Below, one piece after another: positions 52,008 through 61,180 of a stretch of DNA of 64,000 nucleotides. The stretch lies in NCBI RefSeq assembly GCF_020880975.1, contig NZ_JAJIWP010000002.1:620001-684000 (forward strand), given 5' to 3'. The translations under genes were made by a program, and so were the position numbers. The notes beneath the pieces were generated by a model. The model was not told the origin of the DNA and made no database searches. It saw only the letters and a program-made list of their open reading frames with translations. This DNA comes from Mucilaginibacter sp. UR6-1 (GTDB lineage: Bacteria; Bacteroidota; Bacteroidia; Sphingobacteriales; Sphingobacteriaceae). How positions within the stretch are numbered: the first letter of the stretch is position 1; each line of letters opens with the position of its first letter.

Positions 52008-54482
52008 TCAATTTACCTGTTGAACTTCCTTTTCCTTTATGGTGAGGTCGATAGGTTCTTTTACCTTTTCGTTAAGCAAGGCAAGGTTGATTACCTCGCG
52101 CATATCGGTAACGTAATGAAAGGTCAGATCCTTAATATAATTCTCCTTGATCTCCAGTATGTCCTTCTGGTTTGATTTACACAGGATGATCTCCTTGATA
52201 TTAGCACGTTTCGCAGCCAGTATCTTTTCTTTAATACCACCAACAGGCAGCACACGGCCGCGCAGGGTGATCTCACCCGTCATGGCCAGGTTTTGCTTAA
52301 CCTTACGCTGTGTAAATACCGATGTAAGGGCTGTTAGCATGGTGATACCGGCTGACGGGCCATCCTTTGGTGTTGCACCGGCAGGCACGTGTATGTGTAA
52401 GTCCCACTGATCGAACAGGCGGGCATCAATATCAAAATAAGAGGCATGCGCACGCAGGTAAGCAAGGGCTATCACAGCCGATTCCTTCATTACATCGCCC
52501 AGGCTGCCTGTAAGCGTAAGCTTGCCTTTACCGGGGCTCAGGCTGGCCTCAATAAATAAAATATCGCCGCCTACGGATGTCCAGGCCAGGCCTGTAACTA
52601 CACCGGCAACATCATTGCCTTCGTACAAATCCTTATCATAAACAGGGGCACCCAAAAAGGTTTCAATATCCTTTTTGTTAACATTGCTGTTGTAGGGTTC
52701 TTCAAGCGCAATACTTTTGGCTATGCCACGCACTACCGAGCCTATCTTTTTTTCCAGAGATCGTACGCCCGATTCGCGGGTATAGTCCTCTATTACCTTT
52801 TCAATAACATCACCTTTAAGGGAGATATCTTTAGCTTTAAGGCCATGGGCTTCACGCTGCTTGGGCAGCAGGTGCTGCTTGGCTATCTCTATCTTTTCTT
52901 CAATGGTGTAACCGTTTACTTCGATGATTTCCATACGGTCAAGCAAGGCCGGCTGTATGGTGCTCAATGAGTTAGCTGTAGCGATGAACATCACGTTAGA
53001 CAGATCGAAATCCAGCTCAACGTAATGGTCATAAAAAGTACTGTTTTGTTCAGGGTCAAGCACCTCAAGCAAGGCCGATGACGGATCGCCCCTGAAATCA
53101 TTACCTACCTTATCTATCTCATCCAGAATAAATACCGGGTTAGCGGCACCGGCTTTTTTAACCGATTGAATGATACGGCCCGGCATTGCGCCGATGTATG
53201 TTTTACGATGACCGCGTATCTCAGCCTCATCGCGCACGCCACCAAGGGCCATACGTACATATTTACGCCCAAGCGCTTTAGCTATTGATTTACCCAGGCT
53301 GGTTTTACCCACACCCGGAGGGCCTACAAGGCACAGGATAGGGGCCTTCATGTTATGCTTTAATTTAAGCACGGCCAGGTACTCAATTATACGGCGCTTA
53401 ACTTTATCCAAACCAAAATGATCCTTATCCAGCACCTTTTGAGCGCGTTTAAGGTCAAAGTTATCTTTGGTAAATTCGTTCCATGGCAAATCAAGCAACA
53501 ACTCCAGGTAGTTCATCTGCACCGAGTAGTCGGCAGCGGCAGGATTGGTGCGGGCCAGTTTTTCAAGCTCCTTGTTAAAGTGTTCGCTTACTTCTTTAAC
53601 CCATTTCTTTTTTAGGGCACGCTGGCGAAGGTTCTCTATCTCAAGGTCCGGACTGCTGCCACCAAGTTCTTCCTGTATGGTTTTAAGCTGCTGGTTCAAA
53701 AAGTAATCGCGCTGTTGCTTATCAAGGTCAACACGTACTTTGGTTTGTATCTGGTTTTTAAGCTCCAGCATCTGCAGGTCAAGCGTAAGATGCTCAAGCA
53801 CCATATTGGCACGGTCGCGCAGGTTTGAAACCTCAAGCAGGCGTTGTTTGGCCGCCATATCGGCATTCATGTTTGATGCGATAAAGTTAATCAGGAATGC
53901 CGTGCTCTCAATATTCTTTATGGCGATACCAGCCTCGCTCGGTATGTTTGGCGATAACTGGATAATGCTCATGGCCATATCCTTTACGGATGAGATCATG
54001 GCTTTGAATTCTTTATCCTCTTTGCCCGGTACATCACGGTACGGCTCAATGGTTGCCCTCAGATAGGGTTCGCTTTGCAGCTCATCTTTTAGCAAAAAGC
54101 GTTTTTTACCCTGGATGATTACCGTAGTATTGCCATCAGGCATTTGCAGTACCTTGATAATAACGGCAACAGTACCTACATTATATAACTGGGTGAAGAT
54201 CGGGTCTTCAATAGATACATCCTGCTGTGCAACAACACCTATCATGCGGTCGCCTTTGTTAGCGTCGCGTATCAGTTTTATAGATTTATCACGCCCTACG
54301 GTGATAGGGATAACCACTCCCGGAAACAATACAGTGTTGCGCAAAGGCAATATCGGTAATGAATCGGGTAACTCCTCGTTGTTCATCTCCGCCTCGTCTT
54401 CGGTAGACATCAGCGGGAAGAATTCTGATTCATCATTTATGATCGGTAAAGTATTTTTAAAGTCAAACGGATCGTAACTCAT
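52008..54482 (-). CDS. lon: ATP-dependent endopeptidase La (Lon)
   Basis: An 824-residue Lon protease. The LON substrate-binding domain (LPILPLRNTVLFPGVVIPIT) opens the protein. An AAA+ module follows, with Walker A GPPGVGKT at 387-394 and FILDEIDKVGNDFRGDPSSA. The peptidase domain has catalytic Ser710 in DGPSAGITM and Lys753 in GGIKEKILA. It degrades misfolded and regulatory cytoplasmic proteins. The C-terminal tail is acidic/basic (VKEPIDLTIKEKEVQQVN). No neighbouring gene is cotranscribed. Confidence 0.98.
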   Translation of the reverse strand: MSYDPFDFKNTLPIINDESEFFPLMSTEDEAEMNNEELPDSLPILPLRNTVLFPGVVIPITVGRDKSIKLIRDANKGDRMIGVVAQQDVSIEDPIFTQLYNVGTVAVIIKVLQMPDGNTTVIIQGKKRFLLKDELQSEPYLRATIEPYRDVPGKEDKEFKAMISSVKDMAMSIIQLSPNIPSEAGIAIKNIESTAFLINFIASNMNADMAAKQRLLEVSNLRDRANMVLEHLTLDLQMLELKNQIQTKVRVDLDKQQRDYFLNQQLKTIQEELGGSSPDLEIENLRQRALKKKWVKEVSEHFNKELEKLARTNPAAADYSVQMNYLELLLDLPWNEFTKDNFDLKRAQKVLDKDHFGLDKVKRRIIEYLAVLKLKHNMKAPILCLVGPPGVGKTSLGKSIAKALGRKYVRMALGGVRDEAEIRGHRKTYIGAMPGRIIQSVKKAGAANPVFILDEIDKVGNDFRGDPSSALLEVLDPEQNSTFYDHYVELDFDLSNVMFIATANSLSTIQPALLDRMEIIEVNGYTIEEKIEIAKQHLLPKQREAHGLKAKDISLKGDVIEKVIEDYTRESGVRSLEKKIGSVVRGIAKSIALEEPYNSNVNKKDIETFLGAPVYDKDLYEGNDVAGVVTGLAWTSVGGDILFIEASLSPGKGKLTLTGSLGDVMKESAVIALAYLRAHASYFDIDARLFDQWDLHIHVPAGATPKDGPSAGITMLTALTSVFTQRKVKQNLAMTGEITLRGRVLPVGGIKEKILAAKRANIKEIILCKSNQKDILEIKENYIKDLTFHYVTDMREVINLALLNEKVKEPIDLTIKEKEVQQVN

Positions 54483-54821
54483 TAAATTAAATTTTTAGCG
54501 CCATATTGTCAGCATGGGGTATGCCCTTGCATTTAAAATGGTGCTATTAAACAGTTGTAATATATGGTTCAACACCTGTGCCAATAATCAATATAATTGC
54601 AGCTTTATAGCCTTAAAGTGCTAATGTGCTGTAAATAAAGGTGTCAGGATAAAGTTTGGTTATTTAGCGCGGTAATACTATATACGGAAAGTGCTGAAAA
54701 AAAGTCACCTCGGTGGGGTTATTTATACCGGATATAAATATCACAATTAGTGTATAACCACATAATATTTTGTTGCAAAGTTAGTTAATGTTATACTAAT
54801 TTTGTTCACCCGCAGGCTATT
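54483..54821. other. divergent intergenic region between lon and the TPR gene
   Basis: 339 bp. The plus-strand end holds the TPR gene promoter at 54773-54804. No recognisable lon promoter, sRNA or ORF was seen. Confidence 0.5.
54773..54804 (+). promoter_or_regulatory. promoter of the TPR protein gene
   Basis: TTG (54773-54775), a 21-base spacer, TAATTTTG (54797-54804). One of the best -33/-7 matches in the window, 17 bases before GTG 54822. Confidence 0.6.
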
Positions 54822-55454
54822 GTGAAATTATCGGCTATAATATCGTTGTTACTTATTTCATCCATTGAAACATCAATGGCCCAAAGCGCCTATGTAAAAC
54901 TTGGCGAGCAGGCATTGCTGGATGGTAATTTTAAAGCCGCGGTTAAGCAACTTGAAAAGGCCTGTCTTGTTGATTCGAGCAATGCAAATGCCTTGTGGAT
55001 GCTGGGCTACTCGTACTACCACAGCGAAAACTATAAAAAATCTATTGTTGCCTATACCAAGGTGATCTCTATAAAACCTGTTGATGCTTCGGCATATTAC
55101 TACAGGGCCCGTTCAAAAAGTTTTTTAGGGCGGGATGTTTCACTCCCGGTACCCGAAAAGGAGAAGCACTTGCTCGGTGCCATACAGGATCTGACAAAGG
55201 CCATAGCCGTTAGTGCCGATCCGAATGATATGAAGCTTTACCAAAACCGGGGCATAGCTTACCGCGAGTATGGTTTATTTAAGCTGGAACATGCTGCCAG
55301 CGGTGCCGACAAAAATCGTGGTGTAAACTCTCTCCGTGCTTCTATCGCTGATCTGGAAAAGGTAATGGAAAGTAATCCAAGCCGCAGCGATATATCAACG
55401 CTGATTGATCTATCCAAAGAAAAACTCGCTACCGCAACCGGCAAACGCAATTAA
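54822..55454 (+). CDS. exported tetratricopeptide-repeat protein
   Basis: A 210-residue protein with a signal peptide (about 1-20, TSMAQ), then TPR units: AYVKLGEQALLDGNFKAAVK, SSNANALWMLGYSYYHSENY and ASAYYYRARSKSFLGRD, plus a further helical pair. TPRs mediate protein contacts; no catalytic motif. Start GTG 54822. Convergent with the lipoprotein gene, overlapping 4 bp. Confidence 0.82.
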   Translation: MKLSAIISLLLISSIETSMAQSAYVKLGEQALLDGNFKAAVKQLEKACLVDSSNANALWMLGYSYYHSENYKKSIVAYTKVISIKPVDASAYYYRARSKSFLGRDVSLPVPEKEKHLLGAIQDLTKAIAVSADPNDMKLYQNRGIAYREYGLFKLEHAASGADKNRGVNSLRASIADLEKVMESNPSRSDISTLIDLSKEKLATATGKRN

Positions 55455-55990
55455 AATTTACTGTCAATATCGTAGCTGTTAGCGCCAAGCAGGCGTACAT
55501 GCTGCACTTTGCTGATGTGGTAGGCCGAATCCGGATAATACATCAGCTTTTCGGTGCTTGAATACAGCAGGTTACTGGTGTGGTTAACAATCAAAATTGA
55601 GCGGATGCTTTTGCCATTGTTCACCACGGTGATAGACCGGGTTTTAAGATCAGGTTGTTTGGCTTTGTAAATGGTGGTGTTGCCGCGCTTTATTACGGCG
55701 TAACTGCTGCGCCAGGCCGGTTTATTGATGTCTGATCCGGCAAACAGCCCTAATTCATCCTTCCAGCTTGCAATGGCAATGTCCTGGCTCTCGCCATCAA
55801 GATTATGTTTAACCGTTTTTTTTACGCGCGGATGCTGCTTGGTCAGCCGGTCAGCCTCGTGGCCAAAATAGCCCTTAACATCAAAATATTGCGCGTTATT
55901 AACGGTCACATCAGGCTTGCATGCGCTAAAGCCCGATGTGATCGCTACGGAATATATAAATGTTTTAAAATGCTTATACCAATACATCAC
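55451..55990 (-). CDS. putative lipoprotein, unknown function
   Basis: A 179-residue protein whose N-terminal hydrophobic stretch ends SGFSAC, a lipobox with Cys at about residue 24. The mature part has beta-rich strings (FDVKGYFGHEADRLTKQHPR and RSITVVNNGKSIRSILIVNH) that I do not recognise. The start lies within the gpmI 3' end (17-bp overlap), so it is probably translated with gpmI. The function is not evident. Confidence 0.75.
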   Translation of the reverse strand: MMYWYKHFKTFIYSVAITSGFSACKPDVTVNNAQYFDVKGYFGHEADRLTKQHPRVKKTVKHNLDGESQDIAIASWKDELGLFAGSDINKPAWRSSYAVIKRGNTTIYKAKQPDLKTRSITVVNNGKSIRSILIVNHTSNLLYSSTEKLMYYPDSAYHISKVQHVRLLGANSYDIDSKF

Positions 55991-57497
55991 CCGTCATTTC
56001 GGCCGGGATATTAACGCCCAGAATTTTAAGTACGGTTGGGGCAATATCGCCAAGCTTTCCGTCTTTTACTGTTTTAACATCATTATCAATAATAATACAT
56101 GGCACCAGGTTAGTGGTGTGCGCCGTATTTGGCGATCCATCCTCGTTTATCATAAAATCAGCATTACCATGGTCGGCAATGATGATGAAAGAGTAACCAT
56201 TTTTTAAGCCGGTTTCAACCACTGCCTGTGTACAGGCATCAACAGTTTCTGCCGCTTTAACCACCGCTTCAAACACGCCGGTATGGCCAACCATATCGGT
56301 ATTGGCAAAGTTAAGGCATACAAAATCAGGCCATTTTTGCTCCAGTTCAGGAATGATGGCATCGCGTATGCCCTGCGCGCTCATCTCCGGCTGCAAATCG
56401 TAAGTAGCAACTTTTGGCGATGGCACCAGCAGGCGTTTCTCGTTATCAAACTCACGCTCACGGCCTCCTGAAAAGAAGAAGGTAACGTGCGGATATTTTT
56501 CTGTTTCGGCAATACGTATTTGTGTTTTACCGGCATCCTGTAATACCTCGCCAATAGTTTTGGTCAGGTCTTCCTTACGGAAGATCACCTCAACATCCTT
56601 AAACGTTTCGTCATACGATGTCATGGTTACATATTTTATCTTCAGCGGATGCAGGTTGTATTCAGGGAATGGCTTTTGTGTAAGCGCCAAACTGATCTCG
56701 CGGCCACGGTCAGTACGGAAGTTAAAGCAGATCACCACATCGCCCTCCTTAATAACCGCTACCGGAGCACCATTGTCATCAGTTTTTACTACAGGCAGTA
56801 TAAACTCATCGGTAACTCCTTCCGCGTACGATTCTTTAATGGCATCAGTAATACTTTGTACTGTTTTGCCGGTACCGTTCACCAACAGGTCATAAGCTTG
56901 TTTTACGCGTTCCCAGCGGTTATCGCGGTCCATAGCATAATAACGACCGATGGCAGATGCCAGTTTTGCCGAAGTAGGGGCAATGTATTGCTCCAGGTCA
57001 GTAACAAAACCCAGGCCTGATTGCGGGTCGGTATCTCGGCCATCTAAAAACGCGTGGATAAATACCTTATCAAGCCCGTATTGCTGCGTAACATCAACCA
57101 AACCTTTAAGATGATAAATGTGCGAGTGCACACCCCCGTCAGACACGAGGCCGATGAAGTGTACATCCTTGCCGTTTTGTTTGGCATAATCAAGGGCTTC
57201 CTTAATTACCGGGTTACCGGCAAGCTCTTTCTCATCAACCGCTTTGTTAATGCGGCCAAGCTCCTGGTAAACCACGCGGCCGGCGCCAAGGTTCATGTGC
57301 CCAACTTCGGAGTTACCCATTTGCCCGGCAGGCAAACCAACGGCCGTGCCCGATGCTTCGAGTTTAGAATTTGGATATTGCTGTAACAGCGAATCAAAAA
57401 ATGGCGTATTGGCTGTATATATAGCGTTAGACTGATCCTGACGGCCATATCCCCAGCCATCAAGTATCATCAGTACAAGTTTTTTATTAGTTTCCAC
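55974..57497 (-). CDS. gpmI: 2,3-bisphosphoglycerate-independent phosphoglycerate mutase
   Basis: A 507-residue manganese enzyme of glycolysis that interconverts 3- and 2-phosphoglycerate. LMILDGWGYG at the N-terminus holds metal-ligand D13, and catalytic Ser63 is in QMGNSEVGHMN. Also seen are HAFLDGRDTDPQSGLGFV, CFNFRTDRGREIS and the C-terminal FIIIADHGNADFM. Start GTG 57497; an ATG at 57499 is out of frame. A lipoprotein gene overlaps its 3' end. Confidence 0.97.
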   Translation of the reverse strand: METNKKLVLMILDGWGYGRQDQSNAIYTANTPFFDSLLQQYPNSKLEASGTAVGLPAGQMGNSEVGHMNLGAGRVVYQELGRINKAVDEKELAGNPVIKEALDYAKQNGKDVHFIGLVSDGGVHSHIYHLKGLVDVTQQYGLDKVFIHAFLDGRDTDPQSGLGFVTDLEQYIAPTSAKLASAIGRYYAMDRDNRWERVKQAYDLLVNGTGKTVQSITDAIKESYAEGVTDEFILPVVKTDDNGAPVAVIKEGDVVICFNFRTDRGREISLALTQKPFPEYNLHPLKIKYVTMTSYDETFKDVEVIFRKEDLTKTIGEVLQDAGKTQIRIAETEKYPHVTFFFSGGREREFDNEKRLLVPSPKVATYDLQPEMSAQGIRDAIIPELEQKWPDFVCLNFANTDMVGHTGVFEAVVKAAETVDACTQAVVETGLKNGYSFIIIADHGNADFMINEDGSPNTAHTTNLVPCIIIDNDVKTVKDGKLGDIAPTVLKILGVNIPAEMTGDVLV

Positions 57498-57501
57498 ATC
57501 G

Positions 57502-57509
57502 CAAATATA
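57502..57509 (-). promoter_or_regulatory. gpmI -7 element, leaderless geometry
   Basis: The minus strand reads TATATTTG, then CGAT, then the GTG start: the same 4-base gap as murI, arfB and pabB. Confidence 0.5.
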
Positions 57510-57595
57510 AAGGCATCGGGTAAACTTTAATAAATTATAAGTAGTAATATGCTTGTTTAATTGTAATAATTTGTTGTAAATTGCTATTGAGGATT

Positions 57596-57991
57596 ATGAG
57601 AAAGCTGCAATTTTTGCCGGTATTGATTATTTGCTACCTGTTGCCGATGGCTGTAATGGCCGATCAGATAGATGGCATAGCGGAGTTGTTTAAACAAGCC
57701 AACGCTACCGAGCTTACCAAAAAGCTGGCACCGGTACTTGATGTTTCAATACTTAAAAAGGAAGAAACATACTCTAATACTCAGGCTGGTATCATATTAA
57801 GTAAATTCTTCACACAAAATAAACCCAAAAGCGTTAAAGTACTTCATCGGGTTAATACCAGCAACACCTACCGGTTTGGTGTTTTGTTACTGGTTACTGA
57901 TAAAGGCACTTTCCGGGTATCGCTCACTTTAAACAGTGTTAAAGGCGAACTCCAGATCATTGATTTGCGGATTGAAGCCGAAAAAGCTTAA
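57596..57991 (+). CDS. exported DUF4783-like protein
   Basis: A 131-residue protein with a signal peptide (about 1-22, AVMA). Then DQIDGIAELFKQANATELTK, NTQAGIILSKFFTQNKPKSV and a C-terminal beta segment (YRFGVLLLVTDKGTFRVSLT). This fits the small Bacteroidota family DUF4783 (NTF2-like fold expected). Function unknown. ATG 57596 is chosen over TTG 57581. It lies just upstream of nadC and is likely cotranscribed. Confidence 0.75.
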   Translation: MRKLQFLPVLIICYLLPMAVMADQIDGIAELFKQANATELTKKLAPVLDVSILKKEETYSNTQAGIILSKFFTQNKPKSVKVLHRVNTSNTYRFGVLLLVTDKGTFRVSLTLNSVKGELQIIDLRIEAEKA

Positions 57992-58008
57992 TAATTGTCA
58001 ATTGTTCT

Positions 58009-58016
58009 TATTTTTG
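58009..58016 (+). promoter_or_regulatory. possible nadC -7 element
   Basis: TATTTTTG, 20 bases before the TTG at 58037. It supports the later nadC start, but nadC can also be read from the upstream gene. Confidence 0.35.
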
Positions 58017-58036
58017 AGGGCATTAAACAAGCAGAT

Positions 58037-58879
58037 TTGGATAAGGAACTGATCAAAGACTTTATTGTCAACTCATTACAGGAAGATGTAGGTGATGGCG
58101 ACCATACCTCGTTAGCCACAATTCCGGCCGGTACCACAGGCAAAGCCCGTTTACTGGTTAAAGATGATGGTATTTTAGCCGGTGTTGAACTGGCGCTATA
58201 CATATTTAATATTGTAGACCCCACGCTTAAAGTAAGCACCTTTTTAAAAGATGGCGACAGTATAAAAGTAAAGGATATTGCTTTTGAGGTTGAAGGCAGT
58301 GTGCACAGTATACTGGTTGCCGAGCGCCTGGTACTGAACTGTATGCAGCGCATGAGCGGTATTGCCACCCGTACCCGCCAGATAGTTGATCTGCTGAGCG
58401 GAACTAACACAAAAGTGCTCGATACCCGAAAAACTACCCCCGGCCTGCGTTATCTCGAAAAATGGGCCGTACGTATTGGCGGCGGCGTTAATCACAGGTT
58501 TGGTTTGTATGATATGATACTGATCAAGGATAATCATGTTGATTACTCGGGAGGGATAAGGGCTGCCATTGAAAACGCGCTTGAGTACACGGCTACCCAT
58601 AAAAAACTGGCCATTGAAATTGAGGTGCGCAATATTGATGAGCTGGAGCAGGTATTGCAAACCGGCGGTGTTGACCGTATATTGCTTGACAATTTTAAGT
58701 TTGATGAATTAAAGCAAGCCGTTAATATTATAAACGGCAGGTATATTACCGAGGCATCAGGCGGTATCACTATTGATAATGTGCGTGATTACGCGGCATG
58801 TGGTGTTGATTACATATCAATGGGTGCGCTAACACATTCAGTAAAAAGCCTCGACCTTAGCTTAAAAGCAGTTAAATAG
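58037..58879 (+). CDS. nadC: nicotinate-nucleotide diphosphorylase (carboxylating)
   Basis: A 280-residue quinolinate phosphoribosyltransferase of NAD synthesis. The N-terminus DKELIKDFIVNSLQEDVG is followed by GDHTSL; the active-site region VLDTRKTTPGLRYLEKWAVR and GGVNHRFGLYDMILIKDNHV, and the C-terminal ASGGITIDNVRDYAACGVDY, are intact. I place the start at TTG 58037 because family members begin about here; a TTG at 57995 would add 14 residues (SIVLIFEGIKQAD) overlapping the possible -7 element. Confidence 0.95.
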   Translation: MDKELIKDFIVNSLQEDVGDGDHTSLATIPAGTTGKARLLVKDDGILAGVELALYIFNIVDPTLKVSTFLKDGDSIKVKDIAFEVEGSVHSILVAERLVLNCMQRMSGIATRTRQIVDLLSGTNTKVLDTRKTTPGLRYLEKWAVRIGGGVNHRFGLYDMILIKDNHVDYSGGIRAAIENALEYTATHKKLAIEIEVRNIDELEQVLQTGGVDRILLDNFKFDELKQAVNIINGRYITEASGGITIDNVRDYAACGVDYISMGALTHSVKSLDLSLKAVK

Positions 58880-58926
58880 ATGATAATAAACTTTACGTTT
58901 AATAACTTTATTCACACAGCGGGTAT

Positions 58927-59574
58927 ATGATATCCATTTATTCAATTACAGCACTTATACTGGCTTACCTTTGCGGGTCTATACCAACGGCTGTTTGGAT
59001 AGGTTTATCATTTTACGGTATTGATGTACGTGAGTATGGCAGCGGCAATGCCGGTGCAACCAATACCTTCAGGGTATTGGGTAAGCAGGCGGGCATCCCC
59101 GTAATGCTTATTGATATACTGAAAGGATGGACAGCCACTAATCTTGCCTATCTTATTGGGGTATCAACCACAGGCCCGTATAATTCAGTAGCGTTTACCA
59201 ATTACGCGCTTGCCCTGGGCATAGCCGCGGTAATGGGCCATTTGTTCCCGGTATTTGCCGGTTTTAGGGGCGGCAAAGGCGTGGCCACACTGTTTGGAAT
59301 GATATTGGCTATAAACCTGCACGCGGCCCTGCTTTGCGTAGTGGTATTTATTGTTGTGCTGCTAATAACCAAATATGTGTCATTAAGCTCAATAATTGCC
59401 GGTTTTACTTATCCCATCGGTGTAGCGTTCATTTTTCCGGTGTATATAAAATCGGTCATTATTTATGGCATGTGCATTTGTTTGCTGGTACTGGTAACAC
59501 ATCAAAAAAATATCGAACGCTTATTAAAAGGCAAGGAGTCGAAAGTTAATTTATTTAAAAAAAAAGTCACTTAA
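58927..59574 (+). CDS. plsY: acyl-phosphate glycerol-3-phosphate acyltransferase
   Basis: A 215-residue membrane acyltransferase that uses acyl-phosphate to make lysophosphatidate. Motif 1 is AYLCGSIPTAVWIG, motif 2 is YGSGNAGATNTFRVLGKQAG (about residues 38-57), and motif 3 is GFRGGKGVATLFGM. Five membrane helices. A basic C-terminal tail follows (ERLLKGKESKVNLFKKKVT). 47 bp downstream of nadC and 5 bp upstream of the M48 peptidase gene. Confidence 0.97.
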   Translation: MISIYSITALILAYLCGSIPTAVWIGLSFYGIDVREYGSGNAGATNTFRVLGKQAGIPVMLIDILKGWTATNLAYLIGVSTTGPYNSVAFTNYALALGIAAVMGHLFPVFAGFRGGKGVATLFGMILAINLHAALLCVVVFIVVLLITKYVSLSSIIAGFTYPIGVAFIFPVYIKSVIIYGMCICLLVLVTHQKNIERLLKGKESKVNLFKKKVT

Positions 59575-59579
59575 ACTCT

Positions 59580-60389
59580 ATGAAACCATTTAAACCAATT
59601 GCAATGCTTGCCTTAGTTGTAGGTATTGTTGCTTATTCGTGTTCAACTGTACCGCTTACCGGCCGTAAACAGCTTAGCCTTGTAAGTGATGACCAGATTA
59701 ACCAGGCAGCGGCACAAAGCTATCAGCAACTACTTTCCGATCCGAAAACAAAAGTGATTAGTGGTACAAGTGATGCGCAGCGCATTAAAACAATAGGCGG
59801 CAGGCTTGCTGTAGCTATCGAGAAATATTTAAAAGATAATGGTTACGCCGATCAGTATAACTTTAAATGGGAATTTAACCTCATACAAAGCCCTGAAATA
59901 AATGCCTGGTGTATGCCGGGTGGTAAGGTGGCTGTATACAGCGGTATATTGCCGGTAACCAAAACTGATGCCGGTTTGGCCGTAGTAATGGGCCACGAAA
60001 TTGCCCACGCCATAGCCCGCCACTCGGCCGAGCAAATGTCAAAACAAATGGCTGCCCAGGCTGGTGGTGCTGTAGTAGGCGCGGCAACCGGTGGCCAATC
60101 TCAGGCAACACAGGCTATAGTTGGGCAATTATATGGCGTAGGCGGCCAGTTGGCTATGCTAAAATACTCACGCGATAACGAATCAGAGGCTGACAGGCTT
60201 GGTCTGATCTTTATGTCAATGGCGGGTTATGACCCAAATGAGGCTGTCGCTTTTTGGCAACGTATGGCTGCATCAAAACAAGCAGGCGGCGCTCCACCCG
60301 AGTTTTTGAGCACTCACCCTTCGGATGCTACCCGTATCCGCAACATACAGAACCGCATACCGGAAGCGATGAAGTATTATAAGAAATAA
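59580..60389 (+). CDS. M48 family metallopeptidase, lipoprotein
   Basis: A 269-residue zinc protease with a lipobox (IVAYSC, Cys21) and the active-site HEIAHAIARHSAEQM (H139, E140, H143). The third ligand is the glutamate in NESEADRLGLIFMSMAGYDP. It resembles periplasmic BepA/LoiP-type enzymes that remove damaged outer-membrane proteins. It is encoded 5 bp after plsY and ends at an intrinsic terminator. Confidence 0.93.
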   Translation: MKPFKPIAMLALVVGIVAYSCSTVPLTGRKQLSLVSDDQINQAAAQSYQQLLSDPKTKVISGTSDAQRIKTIGGRLAVAIEKYLKDNGYADQYNFKWEFNLIQSPEINAWCMPGGKVAVYSGILPVTKTDAGLAVVMGHEIAHAIARHSAEQMSKQMAAQAGGAVVGAATGGQSQATQAIVGQLYGVGGQLAMLKYSRDNESEADRLGLIFMSMAGYDPNEAVAFWQRMAASKQAGGAPPEFLSTHPSDATRIRNIQNRIPEAMKYYKK

Positions 60390-60398
60390 CAATCATAT

Positions 60399-60426
60399 AT
60401 CCCGCCCTCAAAAAGCGGGATTTTTT
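60399..60426 (+). terminator. intrinsic terminator after the M48 peptidase gene
   Basis: ATCCCGC (60399-60405), 9-base loop, GCGGGAT (60415-60421), T run 60421-60426. It stops three bases before the next ATG. Confidence 0.85.
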
Positions 60427-60429
60427 ATA

Positions 60430-61179
60430 ATGGCTAAAATTAAATTTCTTACTGCCACCTGGAAAAACCTTGTAATGATCAATTACGAGGTCGATCATGA
60501 AATATTGAAACCATATTTACCCGCCGCTACCGAGCTTGACCTATGGCAGGGCAAATGCTTGGTGAGCATGGTAGGCTTTCTGTTTTTAGATACGCGTGTG
60601 CTGGGTGTAAAGTGGCCGGGACATATAAATTTTGAAGAGGTAAACCTGCGTTTTTATGTGCGCCACTTTGACGGTACTGAGTGGAAGCGCGGAACTGTTT
60701 TTGTAAGTGAGATAGTGCCGAAGGCAATGATACCACTGATTGCTAATACGCTGTACAAGGAGCATTACCGCCGTTTGCCCATGAGGCATAAAATTACGGC
60801 GGTTGATGCCAACCATACATCATATCTTTATGAATGGAAACTTAATGGCAGATGGAACAAACTTGGCGCAACCGTAAATACTGATTTTGCACCAATGTTG
60901 CCGGGTAGTGCCGAAGAATTTATATTAGAACACTATTGGGGCTACAACCGCCGTAGCGATGTAAATTCCATGGAGTACCAGGTGGAGCATGTGCCCTGGC
61001 ATGTAGGCAAGGTTACTGATTTTGTTTTTGAGGCCGATGTTAAAGAACTATACGGCCAAGCCTTTGAGCCGTTTTTGACGGTTAAACCATATTCGGTATT
61101 TTTTGCTGAGGGATCGGAGATCAGTGTCAGGGCTGCAACGCGAGTGCTGATTAATTCGGTTATTAAAAATAACAAATAA
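60430..61179 (+). CDS. DUF2071 (YqjF-like) family protein
   Basis: A 249-residue protein of the YqjF/DUF2071 family. It starts KIKFLTATWKNLVMINYEVD and has LVSMVGFLFLDTRVLGVKWP, FEEVNLRFYVRHFDG and the C-terminal FLTVKPYSVFFAEGSEISVR. The family resembles acetoacetate-decarboxylase-like folds; the function is unclear. ATG 60430 is three bases past a terminator T-run. Convergent with the PIN toxin gene, one base between stop codons. Confidence 0.88.
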   Translation: MAKIKFLTATWKNLVMINYEVDHEILKPYLPAATELDLWQGKCLVSMVGFLFLDTRVLGVKWPGHINFEEVNLRFYVRHFDGTEWKRGTVFVSEIVPKAMIPLIANTLYKEHYRRLPMRHKITAVDANHTSYLYEWKLNGRWNKLGATVNTDFAPMLPGSAEEFILEHYWGYNRRSDVNSMEYQVEHVPWHVGKVTDFVFEADVKELYGQAFEPFLTVKPYSVFFAEGSEISVRAATRVLINSVIKNNK

Positions 61180-61180
61180 A

